DNA of 64,000 nt from Campylobacter lari (GTDB lineage: Bacteria > Campylobacterota > Campylobacteria > Campylobacterales > Campylobacteraceae): assembly GCF_004357905.1 (NCBI RefSeq), contig NZ_SMTT01000003.1, positions 62,001 through 126,000 on the forward strand, written 5' to 3'. Positions 20,780-28,724 of this stretch are shown here, piece after piece (positions within the stretch are counted from its first letter, which is position 1; each line of letters starts with the position of its first letter). The notes beneath the pieces are model-generated. The model searched no databases and had not been told where the DNA came from. It saw nothing but the letters and a program-made list of their open reading frames with translations. Made by a program: the position numbers and the translations under genes.

Positions 20780-22487
20780 TTATTCTATTAGTAACTTTCT
20801 TAATACACTATTTTGTGAATTTATATATTCTACAACAACACTTTTTTTTATTTTATTTTCATCTAAATCTAAAAAATCTAAATAAGCTTGAAATAAATTA
20901 TTATTTAAATCATCATCAAATTTATGACTTGCAACCATATTCATAGAAAAATGATTAAAAAATTTCTTACAAAAATCGTTATTATTTTTAAATAGCTGTA
21001 CTAACTCTTCTTTTTTAAAAAAATTATACTGTTTGATCGCTTCAGGATAAAAACTACTTTCTATATTTTCATAGCTATTAATAAGTGCATTAATATTTTC
21101 ATACTTGCTTGTTTTGAGTTTTTCTTTAGTTTCTTCATAATAATCTTTCCATTTTTCATTTTCTAATAATTTTAATAGGTTCTTATCTGATTTATAATCA
21201 TCATGAAAATCAAATTCTAATTCTTCCATAACAAGAGCTTCTATATAGTGTTTATTGATTTTTTCTTCTATGTTGCTTAATTTTTTATTTGTAATTTGTG
21301 TGTAGGTTGAAAGTAAAATTTGATAAAAATCATAAGGATAGTGTGTCATTCCATTTTTTGAATAAAAATCTATTTTTAGGAGTGAATTTTCAATATCTTT
21401 TACAAATTGTTTATCACTTAAATTACCTACCAAATATTCTATCTTGCAGTTTTGAAGTTTATAATAAAGATCAATTTTTAAAGTTTGATAAAAATCGCGT
21501 CTTAGTTGGTATTTTTCTTCTTTATTTAAATAAAACATATTTTTTAGGTATTGTTCATAAAGATGATAATAGCCTGAAGCTAAATCTATTTTCTCTATTT
21601 TAATAGAAAGGTATTTTTTAATTTGAAATATTAATGAGATATAATTTAATTTTAGAGCATCTGAAAATGTTTTTTTATTGTCATACTTGCAAAACAATAA
21701 AAACATTGCTTGTTAAAATAATCTATATGTTCTAACACATGATATAATAATCTTAGATTTCCATTGCATTGTTCTTTATATCTTTCGAAAATAATATTTT
21801 CAATAATATTTCTTATCTCATCTGTAATTTTAGTATATTTATTTATTCTATCTTTTATGATTGCTTTTGCTACTTCATCATTGTCTTTTATCGTTATTTC
21901 ACAATCAATAACTTTTTCTTTGTATATTTGATACCAGTTTTTACTATTATATTGTTTGGCTTGTTCTTCTTTATTATTTTCAGTCAAATTGTCATCTTGT
22001 TCTTTTAATTCTTCCTCATGAAAAATCACAACAACATTGCATTCTTTTTCTTCTTTAAGTAAATTTACAAGTCCTAAAATTTCTTTCAAAGAAAGATTAT
22101 CAGATCTTCTTTCTATATTATCGAAACACACAATAATATTATAAAAGTCTTCCTTTTTTAAAAAGGAAAAAATAGCATCACTATCTATATCTATTAAGCC
22201 GCCACTTATACTTTTAACCAAACCTTCTAAACCTTTAAAAGTTGTTTTGGTAATTTTATTATAATCTCCATGTAGGCTTACAACTATTTCTTCTAATATT
22301 TGCTTATAACTTTCTTTGCCAAAAAGATCTATATAAACAACTTTTTTATCTTTAGAAAGTTTCTTTTCAACTTGTTTCCATAAATAAGTTTTACCTATAC
22401 CCCAAGACCCATTTATAGCTAAACATTTTTTAGATTTTTTATTTAAAAAATTTGCGATAGTGTCAATCTTATTAATTATACACTCCT
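20780..22487 (-). pseudogene. KAP-like P-loop NTPase, frameshifted and without a standard start codon
   Basis: One NTPase of about 565 residues is split into two frames. The first holds Walker A (GSWGIGKT, coded at about 22410) and Walker B-like IIVCFDNIER, and runs to a stop at 21652. The second continues in the -1 frame from about 21676 to 20780 as a helical domain. The switch lies at seven A (21670-21676, minus), read ATA AAA AAA, a classic A AAA AAA slippery string; eight A would restore one frame. No ATG, GTG or TTG precedes Walker A in frame. The only well-placed candidate is ATT at 22476, 6 nt after AGGAG. Members of this fold include phage-defence and membrane-associated ATPases. It may be decayed, phase-variable or recoded. 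Confidence 0.65.
21670..21676 (-). repeat. A7 slippery tract at the NTPase frame switch
   Basis: On the coding strand the zero-frame codons are ATA AAA AAA CAT, a perfect A AAA AAA heptamer for -1 frameshifting. The -1 frame continues open for 298 codons. One added A would also join the frames, so length change in DNA or transcript slippage are alternatives. Confidence 0.6.
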
Positions 22488-22595
22488 ATAAAATATTTAT
22501 GTAATTATATAAAATTATTTAAGTTTTCTATGTAACCATCCTCCAAACCTTAAAGCTATAGATAGTTACATATTCTTTTTAAAATACCCCTTACA

Positions 22596-22614
22596 GCTAC
22601 GCACTCAGACAGCC
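22596..22614 (+). repeat. 19-bp direct repeat, copy 1
   Basis: GCTACGCACTCAGACAGCC, repeated exactly at 23291-23309. It is GC-rich in very AT-rich surroundings. The two copies bracket the pair of small genes at 22798-23253. Copy 1 is followed by TTTCTTTTTTT. Confidence 0.7.
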
Positions 22615-22753
22615 TTTCTTTTTTTAAAAAATATATAAAAAAATACATACGCATACGCGAGAGAAAAAACAAAAAAAGTTGAGTAATTTTTTCAATATTT
22701 AAGCAAATTTTTGTTTTTTCTCTTATTTAATATTAAATTAATTTTTTGACTTT

Positions 22754-22759
22754 TATAAT
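22754..22759 (+). promoter_or_regulatory. -10 box for the small secreted-protein gene
   Basis: TATAAT preceded by a TTTTTTG stretch, the Campylobacter vegetative arrangement, 39 nt before the ATG at 22798. An AAAGG ribosome-binding site sits about 7 nt before the ATG. The gene therefore looks expressed despite the decayed surroundings. Confidence 0.6.
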
Positions 22760-22797
22760 TATTCATATATCAAAAATAATCATAGAAAGGCTCAAAA

Positions 22798-23013
22798 ATG
22801 AAAAAAATTATCTTAGGTTTAGCAGTTATTACTTCATTATCTAGCGTTGCTTTAGCTTTAAATCATAGTTATCATAGCAAGAAAAATTTTAATAATTCAC
22901 AACAACAAGATAGAAGTATAACTTGTGAAAATTTTCATAATTGCCAGACAATACATCAGCCTATTTATCAGCATCAAGCTTGTGCTAAATTAGGTATTTG
23001 TATAAATCACTAA
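22798..23013 (+). CDS. Small exported His/Cys-rich protein
   Basis: 71 residues. A clear signal peptide (MKKIILGLAVITSLSSVALA, cleavage near residue 20) leaves a mature peptide of about 51 residues. This has four cysteines (CENFHNC and CAKLGIC) and seven histidines, including two near its start (NHSYHS). The spacing suggests two disulfides or a metal-binding centre in the periplasm. I know no family. Promoter and ribosome-binding site look good, and a second small gene starts within 10 nt, probably in the same operon. The pair is bracketed by a 19-bp direct repeat and lies in a degenerate accessory region, so it is likely mobile cargo. Confidence 0.65.
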   Translation: MKKIILGLAVITSLSSVALALNHSYHSKKNFNNSQQQDRSITCENFHNCQTIHQPIYQHQACAKLGICINH

Positions 23014-23019
23014 AGGATA

Positions 23020-23253
23020 ATGATGGGATTAGTATATTCTCAATGTTGTAATCAAGTTATTGATACAAGCTTGCGTTATACAGCAAAACCACTATTAAAA
23101 CTTGAAGAAGCTAAATTTGAACAAGAAAAAAAAGCTGAGAATGATAATACAAAAAAAGTAGAAGCTGAAGCTAAAAAAGAAGAACAAAGTAATTCTACAA
23201 ATACAGATAAAGCAGACAATAAAAAAGATCAGCTTTTAGATATATCTGTTTAA
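23020..23253 (+). CDS. Small Lys/Glu-rich protein, partner of the exported peptide
   Basis: Up to 77 residues. It begins MMGLVYSQCCNQVIDTSLRY and then becomes strongly charged and low-complexity (KFEQEKKAENDN, VEAEAKKEEQ, DKADNKKDQ), likely helical or disordered. There is no classical signal peptide, but the Cys-Cys pair near the start is notable. The second ATG at 23023 has better spacing from AAAGGA (23012-23017) than the first, giving 76 residues. It follows the exported-peptide gene by 6 nt and probably shares its transcript. Function is unknown; candidates such as an immunity or chaperone-like partner are only guesses. Confidence 0.55.
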   Translation: MMGLVYSQCCNQVIDTSLRYTAKPLLKLEEAKFEQEKKAENDNTKKVEAEAKKEEQSNSTNTDKADNKKDQLLDISV

Positions 23254-23290
23254 TCTTAATATTAAGCGGCAGACTTTGTCCGTGCTCCGT

Positions 23291-23309
23291 GCTACGCACT
23301 CAGACAGCC
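23291..23309 (+). repeat. 19-bp direct repeat, copy 2
   Basis: Identical to 22596-22614. It lies in an unusually GC-rich patch (about 23265-23330) just after the small-gene pair. The flanks of the two copies do not match, so the conserved unit is short. Confidence 0.7.
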
Positions 23310-23338
23310 CCCGCACCCATTTTAGCACAAAACATATG

Positions 23339-23353
23339 GCACCTATAAGGTGC
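23339..23353 (+). terminator. Hairpin after the small-gene pair
   Basis: GCACC-TATAA-GGTGC followed by ATTTTATTT. The short GC-rich stem with a T-rich tail could end transcription of 22798-23253. It is 86 nt after the second stop. Confidence 0.45.
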
Positions 23354-24410
23354 ATTTTATTTAGAGAAGAAAAGGTGCTTCTTTTGAAAACCTTATCTTG
23401 CTTCTTCTCTTCTTCATCACGGTGATTGCTATTTAATGGCATTAAAAGCCGTATTTTTAAAAGTGTTTAAAAAAGATTTTCTAAATCATTCATTGGTGTA
23501 GTTTCTTTGATATTTACAACCGCACTCCATTTATAGTTTTTTACTTAAAAATTTTATCCTATAAGTTTGATATATTTTTCATAGCATTATTTATGATTTC
23601 ATTTTTTAACGCAATTGTTTGTTTAAAATAACTAAGTGATGAAAATCTTTATTATGTTGGATTTGTATAAAATTGGATTTTAAAATTAATACTATATATT
23701 TATCTCATTGTCATGTTTATCTATAATTATTTTAAAATAATTGATAATTTTTTCAGGATTTTTATTCCATTTCTTCAAATGTTTAAAAATCAAAACTGCT
23801 ATATTTATTTTAAGCTTCATTGTAGTTGGTTTTAACAAGACCAAATCAGTGATTTACATATAAATATGGCTTAGTTATATCAATCAAGCAATGAAGAAGA
23901 TTATATTTTTTAAAAAAGAAAGAATTTTACTTGTAGTTCATACTATATAGAAGGCAGTACGGCATACATTATTTCAACATCAAACTTAATCAATATTTTT
24001 TAAAGATTATTGCAGTGGTTAGATGTTTATTATCTTTAATATTCAAGAAGAGTATAAAATAAATTTTATTTCATGTTATCAACTTAGAAAACAAGAGTAT
24101 AATTTATTCTTATATCATTTAATGACTCATAAAAAAGAAAGAGTAATCATTAAATAAATCTTGATTATTATTACAATAATATAATAATTGCTACAATATG
24201 GTTAATCAACCTTAGAATAATTATACAAAATATTTTAAAATTAATTTCTTATACTTATTTTGTATTGCTTCAATGTGAAGATTAAAAACATCAAGATAAA
24301 ATATTATCACACAAGTTCGAACACATTTGGCACTTTCTTAGTTAATAAAACTACTATCTTTTATTTACCAATCAAGAAATATTTGATTAATAAAACTAAC
24401 TAAGGAATAT
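23354..24410. other. Degenerate AT-rich region, no gene supported
   Basis: Stops are dense in all frames. A minus-strand stretch around 23500-23860 shows short protein-like runs (for example FKHLKKWNKNPEKIINYFKIII and NYKWSAVVNIKETTPMND, about 23730-23860 and 23470-23550), as if from a dead gene, but I cannot name it. Confidence 0.4.
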
Positions 24411-25388
24411 TTATCCAAACAGATTATTTATTTAGATGTATAAAAGGATTTGCTAAATTAAGAGAATATAGTTATATTTTTGAAATAAAACATAAAATAA
24501 TAGAACAAAAAATAAAAATTTAAAAGCTACTTTAGAAGCTTTTAATATAGATAAAAAGATACTTTTTAGAAAACAAGAAATTTATCACAAAAATAATGAT
24601 AATTTAAATACCCTAAATACAAAATACACTAAAGTAAAAAATATAAGAAGTTCTTTTGATTTGGAAATTACTTTAAATATTAAAAGACTTAGGCATATTT
24701 ATATAAATTTAGATAAAGAAAGATTGTATTATTTTTTAAAGCCTACCTCCTAGTGTTTCCACCATAGGAAGAATCATCTCTAAAGATAAAATGAGAATAA
24801 CACTTACAAGAATTAATTATCTAGGCCAAAATAAAAGCTACAAGAGAAAGTTAAAAATAGATAACTAAAAAAATCTTAAAACAACTCCTATGAATACTTG
24901 GGCAATAGATACTATAAAATATGTCGATAATAAAATAAAATATATACTTACTATGATAGATTTAGTTACAAGAATTGATTATACTGTAGCTTTATCTCCT
25001 AAAAAGACAAGATATACTAGCATATCTTAAAAGTTTTGTTATTATCTTAAAAACTAATAATACTCATAAAAGAATTTAGTATACTCACAGATAATGGCTG
25101 TGAATTTAAAAAACTATGAATGTTTTATTTAAAGAACTTAATACTACTCATTATTATACTTATCTAAAGAATCTTAGAATGAATATTCATAATGAAATAT
25201 TTAATAAAACCTTAAAAGAAGCATTTGCTAATCATTATAAAGATTTATTATTTATAGATCTTAAAGAATTTAATCAAGAAATGATTAAGTAGTTAGCAGC
25301 TTATAATACTATCTTGTTATATCCAACTTTAAAATATAAAGTCTCCTCATTTGCACTTCATCAATTAAGAAATATTTTTATTTGTTAG
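24411..25388 (+). pseudogene. Fossil DDE transposase (IS481-like integrase core)
   Basis: Protein-like fragments run in order through different frames. There is an N-terminal helix-turn-helix region (LKATLEAFNIDKKILF, KNIRSSFDLE), then STIGRIISKDKMR-like remains around 24760. The integrase core follows: NTWAIDTIKYVDNKIKYILT with MIDLVTRIDYTVAL (about 24890-25000), TDNGCEFK (about 25083) and NEIFNKTLKEAFANHYKDLL, ending near TILLYPTLKYK. The WAIDT, TDNG and downstream Glu region correspond to the DDE triad. Many stops and shifts show that it is long dead. No clear terminal inverted repeats were seen. Confidence 0.75.
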
Positions 25389-25683
25389 ACTTTAAATCAA
25401 TATTGTTTTTTCTTGCACTCTAAAAATTTTAATACATTACCTATTTAGCAAAAAATATCATTTTTTTACATTTTTACAATAAAATACAAAGCATGTGCAA
25501 TATTAATTAATAAATCATACGCCTATTAAACTCGCCATTTATTCTTGTTAAATATATTTTATCTATTTTATTCTTTGTATTGTATTTTTAAAATTTCAAT
25601 AATTTTAGAAATTTTAAATTAATTTGATTTCAATATTGCTAAAAAACATCTGTTGAAATAGATTATAAATTATTTTTATATAA
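25389..25683. other. AT-rich gap before the tRNA pair
   Basis: About 300 bp with no gene, hairpin or att-like copy of either neighbouring tRNA visible. It forms the right margin of the accessory region. Confidence 0.5.
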
Positions 25684-25759
25684 TGGTTGCGAAGGGGAGA
25701 TTTGAACTCCCGACCTTCGGGTTATGAGCCCGACGAGCTAACCACTGCTCTACTTCGCG
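25684..25759 (-). tRNA. tRNA-fMet (CAT), initiator
   Basis: Cloverleaf with acceptor CGCGAAG/CTTCGCA. The first pair is C1-A72, a mismatch diagnostic for initiator tRNA. The anticodon stem ends in three G-C pairs (TCGGG/CCCGA) around loop CTCATAA, the other initiator hallmark. CCA is encoded. It is co-directional with tRNA-Gln, 13 nt downstream of it. Confidence 0.95.
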
Positions 25760-25772
25760 GCATCATATGAAG

Positions 25773-25847
25773 TGGATGGGGTAAAGGGATTCGAACCCCT
25801 GAATGACAGGACCAAAACCTGTTGCCTTACCGCTTGGCGATACCCCA
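25773..25847 (-). tRNA. tRNA-Gln (TTG)
   Basis: 75-nt cloverleaf with acceptor TGGGGTA/TACCCCA, anticodon loop TTTTGGT (anticodon TTG), T-arm AGGGG...CCCTT and encoded CCA. It is probably transcribed with tRNA-fMet from the TATAAT at 25879-25884. Confidence 0.95.
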
Positions 25848-25878
25848 ATAGAAATTTTTTATTTAAATTAAAAGTGAT

Positions 25879-25884
25879 ATTATA
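25879..25884 (-). promoter_or_regulatory. -10 box for the tRNA-Gln/tRNA-fMet unit
   Basis: TATAAT on the minus strand 31 nt before the tRNA-Gln 5' end. It is back to back with the ribBA promoter at 25917. Confidence 0.5.
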
Positions 25885-25916
25885 TATTATTTTTTATACA
25901 ATGTCAAGAAAAATGC

Positions 25917-25922
25917 TATAAT
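25917..25922 (+). promoter_or_regulatory. -10 box for ribBA
   Basis: TGCTATAAT, an extended -10 sequence, 30 nt before the ribBA ATG. An AAGGA ribosome-binding site lies about 8 nt before the start. Confidence 0.65.
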
Positions 25923-25952
25923 ATTTTTAAAATATTTTCAAGGAATGATTTT

Positions 25953-26975
25953 ATGGGATATATAAGTATAGAACAAGCTATAAAAGAACTTCAAGATGGT
26001 AAGATGTTGGTAATGGTGGATGCAGAAGATAGGGAAAATGAAGGGGATTTGATTTTCCCTGCACAATTTAGCTCACAAGAAAAAGTAAATTTTACCATCA
26101 CTCACGCAAGAGGTGTGGTATGTGTAGCATTAAGTGAGAACTTAGCTAAAAAATTTGAACTACCTTTAATGGTACCTAAAAACACATCAAATCACGAAAC
26201 AGCTTTTACTATCACTGTCGATGCAAAAAATGCAACAACAGGAGTAAGTGCCTACGAAAGAGATATGACTATACAAATTTTTGCTGATGATAATGCAAAG
26301 GCGAGTGATTTTGTGCGTCCTGGACATATTAATCCTTTGATAGCAAAAAAAGGTGGAGTTTTAGAAAGAACGGGCCATACAGAAGGAACAGTGGATTTAT
26401 GTCGTTTGGCAGGATTAAAAGAAGCATGCGTAATATGTGAAATTGTTAAAGATAATGGAGATATGGCTAGAAGAAGCGATTTGCTTGAGTTTTGCAAAAA
26501 ACATGATATTAATATGATTACTATTTCAGATTTAATCGAGTATCGTTTAAAAAATGAAAGTTTGATTTCTTTAATTAAAGAAGAAGAAAGTATTTTAGCA
26601 GGTTTTAAAGCTAAAAAAATGACTTTTAAAGATCACAATGAAAATGAACACATAGCTTTTAGCTTTGGCACTTTGAAAGAATGTGAGAATGTTAAATTTT
26701 ATCTTAGTGGAAGCGACTTTGAGCTTCTAACTTCTAATAAATTTAATGAATTATTAAAACAGATTGAATTTTTAAGTCAAAAAGGTGGTGTAATCATTTT
26801 CATGAAAAATGAAAAACAAGAAAACATACAATTTAAAAATTATGGCATAGGAGCGCAAATTTTAAGGTATTTAAAAATTTCAAAAATCAAACTTCTAAGT
26901 CAAAATACCGATAAAGAATTTATAGGCTTAAAAGGCTTTGGGCTTGATATTACAAGCAGTGATTTTAAAGCTTAA
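25953..26975 (+). CDS. ribBA: 3,4-dihydroxy-2-butanone-4-phosphate synthase with degenerate GTP cyclohydrolase II domain
   Basis: Makes the four-carbon precursor of riboflavin from ribulose 5-phosphate. 340 residues. The N-terminal RibB domain (about 1-200) is complete: DAEDRENEGDLIFPAQF holds the acidic Mg-binding residues, followed by HTEGTVDLCRLAG and CEIVKDNGDMARR. The C-terminal part (about 205-340) has the outline of RibA but lacks the three zinc-binding cysteines and the catalytic loop; the one Cys, in KECEN, is misplaced. GTP cyclohydrolase II activity is therefore unlikely, and a separate RibA is expected elsewhere. Helicobacter and Campylobacter proteins of this type are known to look like this. 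It is convergent with midA, with 11 nt of overlap. Confidence 0.93.
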   Translation: MGYISIEQAIKELQDGKMLVMVDAEDRENEGDLIFPAQFSSQEKVNFTITHARGVVCVALSENLAKKFELPLMVPKNTSNHETAFTITVDAKNATTGVSAYERDMTIQIFADDNAKASDFVRPGHINPLIAKKGGVLERTGHTEGTVDLCRLAGLKEACVICEIVKDNGDMARRSDLLEFCKKHDINMITISDLIEYRLKNESLISLIKEEESILAGFKAKKMTFKDHNENEHIAFSFGTLKECENVKFYLSGSDFELLTSNKFNELLKQIEFLSQKGGVIIFMKNEKQENIQFKNYGIGAQILRYLKISKIKLLSQNTDKEFIGLKGFGLDITSSDFKA

Positions 26976-27918
26976 ATTCTAAAAACTTAAACTTATCGCC
27001 AAAGTTAAACATCAAATTTTTACTTTGGTTGATAAAGTTTTTATAAATTTGGAGGTTAATATTTTTAACTTGCTCGATAATTTCTTCTAAGCCAAAATCA
27101 ATTAAGGCTTGATTTTGATTTTTATATTCTAAAACCTCAAAGCCCTCTTCTTTTAAAACTTGTAAAAAATGATCAAAATTTACATTATATGTAATATCGC
27201 TTTTAGCAAAAAAATCTTTTAAGTTTTCTTCAAAAAGATTATACACTTGGTGATTTTTATACATTCTAATACTAATTTTTTCTTCTTTTTTTGCATAATC
27301 AAAACACGCAAAAGTTAGTTTTTCACAGGTTTGTTTTAATTTGGATAAAAAGGGTTTATAAGAAATACAAAGCTCGCTATTAGTGATAGAATATTTTTCA
27401 CATTCTTTTAAAAGATCTTCATTCATAGCTTTAAAAATAATGTTTAAATCATCATCAACATATGCCATTGTTCCATCTTTTATAAGCTCACACGCAAAAC
27501 AATCAAATAATTCATTAGCGTAAAAAAAGGCGTTTTTAAAATGACATTCTTCTAAAGAATTATAAATTTTTACATCCAAATCATACTCATCAAAAAGTTT
27601 TTTTTGAACACATTTTAATTTTTCATGTGGCTCTATGATAAAACACTCAATCTGCTCTAAAATATCGGCCCTAAGAGTGTATAGAGCTTGTATAAAATCA
27701 AGCATTAAATGCCCTTCATTTGCCCCTATTTCTACAACTTCAACCGGTAAAATTAGCTTTTTATCATCTATAAGTTTTAAAAAATGATTAGCTAAGAGTG
27801 TTCCAAACAGATTTCCCACGCTAACTGCGGTATAAAAATCTCCATTTTTACCAACACTCACAGCTTGGGAGTAATATTTATCAATCCAATTTTGAAAAAA
27901 CTCGCTAAAAACTATCAT
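26965..27918 (-). CDS. MidA-family SAM-dependent methyltransferase
   Basis: 317 residues, matching the DUF185/MidA family that in mitochondria (NDUFAF7) dimethylates an arginine of a complex I subunit. The SAM motif VVEIGANEGHLMLDF (about residue 60) and the family segment FFYANELFDCFACE are visible. The bacterial role is less clear, but Campylobacter does have a complex I-type enzyme. Its ATG overlaps the stop of the M23 peptidase gene by one base (TAATG), so translation is coupled. Its 3' end overlaps the end of ribBA by 11 nt on the opposite strand. Confidence 0.82.
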   Translation of the reverse strand: MIVFSEFFQNWIDKYYSQAVSVGKNGDFYTAVSVGNLFGTLLANHFLKLIDDKKLILPVEVVEIGANEGHLMLDFIQALYTLRADILEQIECFIIEPHEKLKCVQKKLFDEYDLDVKIYNSLEECHFKNAFFYANELFDCFACELIKDGTMAYVDDDLNIIFKAMNEDLLKECEKYSITNSELCISYKPFLSKLKQTCEKLTFACFDYAKKEEKISIRMYKNHQVYNLFEENLKDFFAKSDITYNVNFDHFLQVLKEEGFEVLEYKNQNQALIDFGLEEIIEQVKNINLQIYKNFINQSKNLMFNFGDKFKFLEFKL

Positions 27919-28724
27919 TATAAAGCATTAAATTTGGCTATAAAATCAAGTGGATCAACTTGCACACCATTAACTAAAATTCCAAAATGCAAATGTGGCC
28001 CTGTAACCCTACCGCTAGCTCCACTCAAACCTATAAGCTCACCTTTTTTTACCTTTTGTCCTACTTTTACATTAAGTTTTGATAGATGATAATACTGAGA
28101 ATAAATCCCATATCCATGATCAATTACCACTGAATTTCCTGCATAATAACGATTTGAAGCAATCCTTACAATACCATCATTGCTAGCATAAATTTTTGTC
28201 CCACTTGCTGCTCTAAAATCAGTTCCGCTATGATAACTTTTAAGAGTATCATTAAACAATCTTGCTTTTCCAAAAGCACTTGTAATTTTACTTTCTAAAG
28301 GGTATGTAAAATTGCCTTCAAATAAAGCCATATTAGTATAAGTATTATAAACCTTAATAGCTTCTTGATATTCTTTGCTAATGCGATCAAGTGTTTCTTT
28401 AGGTGGATTAACCTTAGAAGCACTAACTTTTAAAAATTCTTTTTTATAGTTTCCTTCGCTAAATTTTATGTTAATTTCTTCTTTGGAATTATCTTTAAAT
28501 TCAGCTATTAATTTTCTATCTTTAGGATTTTTATAAGGTATGGCTATACTAACAATGACTTTATTTTTATACTCAAAAAAAGGAAGTTTTTTAGAATTTG
28601 AGCTAATTTGTAAAAAATTATTTTTATCAAATTCTAAAAAAATTACTTGCCCTTTTACAAGCTCAATCTCTCTAGCTTCTAATGCAAATACCAAAAAACA
28701 AAGTAAAAAAAGAATTTTTCTCAT
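27918..28724 (-). CDS. M23 (LytM) peptidoglycan endopeptidase
   Basis: 268-residue exported cell-wall hydrolase. The signal peptide ends near residue 17 (FALEA|REIE). An N-terminal domain (about 20-120) precedes the LytM domain (about 140-265), in which both zinc motifs are intact: YHSGTDFRA (HxxxD) and GPHLHFGI (HxH), with YYHLSKL between. Unlike the protein at 3926 it should be active, cleaving peptide stems or cross-links. Campylobacter uses such endopeptidases to shape its helical cell; which shape factor this is cannot be told here. It overlaps glyS by 4 nt and midA by 1 nt. Confidence 0.9.
   Translation of the reverse strand: MRKILFLLCFLVFALEAREIELVKGQVIFLEFDKNNFLQISSNSKKLPFFEYKNKVIVSIAIPYKNPKDRKLIAEFKDNSKEEINIKFSEGNYKKEFLKVSASKVNPPKETLDRISKEYQEAIKVYNTYTNMALFEGNFTYPLESKITSAFGKARLFNDTLKSYHSGTDFRAASGTKIYASNDGIVRIASNRYYAGNSVVIDHGYGIYSQYYHLSKLNVKVGQKVKKGELIGLSGASGRVTGPHLHFGILVNGVQVDPLDFIAKFNAL

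Larger units (their letters stand above)
22488..22797. other. Intergenic gap with one 19-bp repeat copy
   Basis: Non-coding in all frames. It holds the first copy of the 19-bp repeat at 22596-22614, followed by a T-rich run, and at its right end the promoter of the small secreted-protein gene. Confidence 0.5.

Noticed and set aside
20780-21706. The 308-codon frame as an independent gene
   Set aside because: Its N-terminus overlaps the end of the NTPase in another frame, and the A7 tract explains the join; it is the second half of the same NTPase.
23236-23442. A 68-codon minus-strand frame over the GC-rich repeat patch
   Set aside because: It reads through the 19-bp repeat and the hairpin, has no ribosome-binding site and no recognisable domain, and overlaps the end of the small gene; it looks accidental.
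24740-24765. A third copy of the tRNA 3' end (TCCACCAT near 24757)
   Set aside because: Only 8 nt match and the context belongs to the transposase fossil, so it is likely chance.
25684-25847. The tRNA-fMet/tRNA-Gln pair as the right attachment site of the island
   Set aside because: No copy of either tRNA's 3' end was seen to the left within the accessory region, so there is no evidence for integration there.
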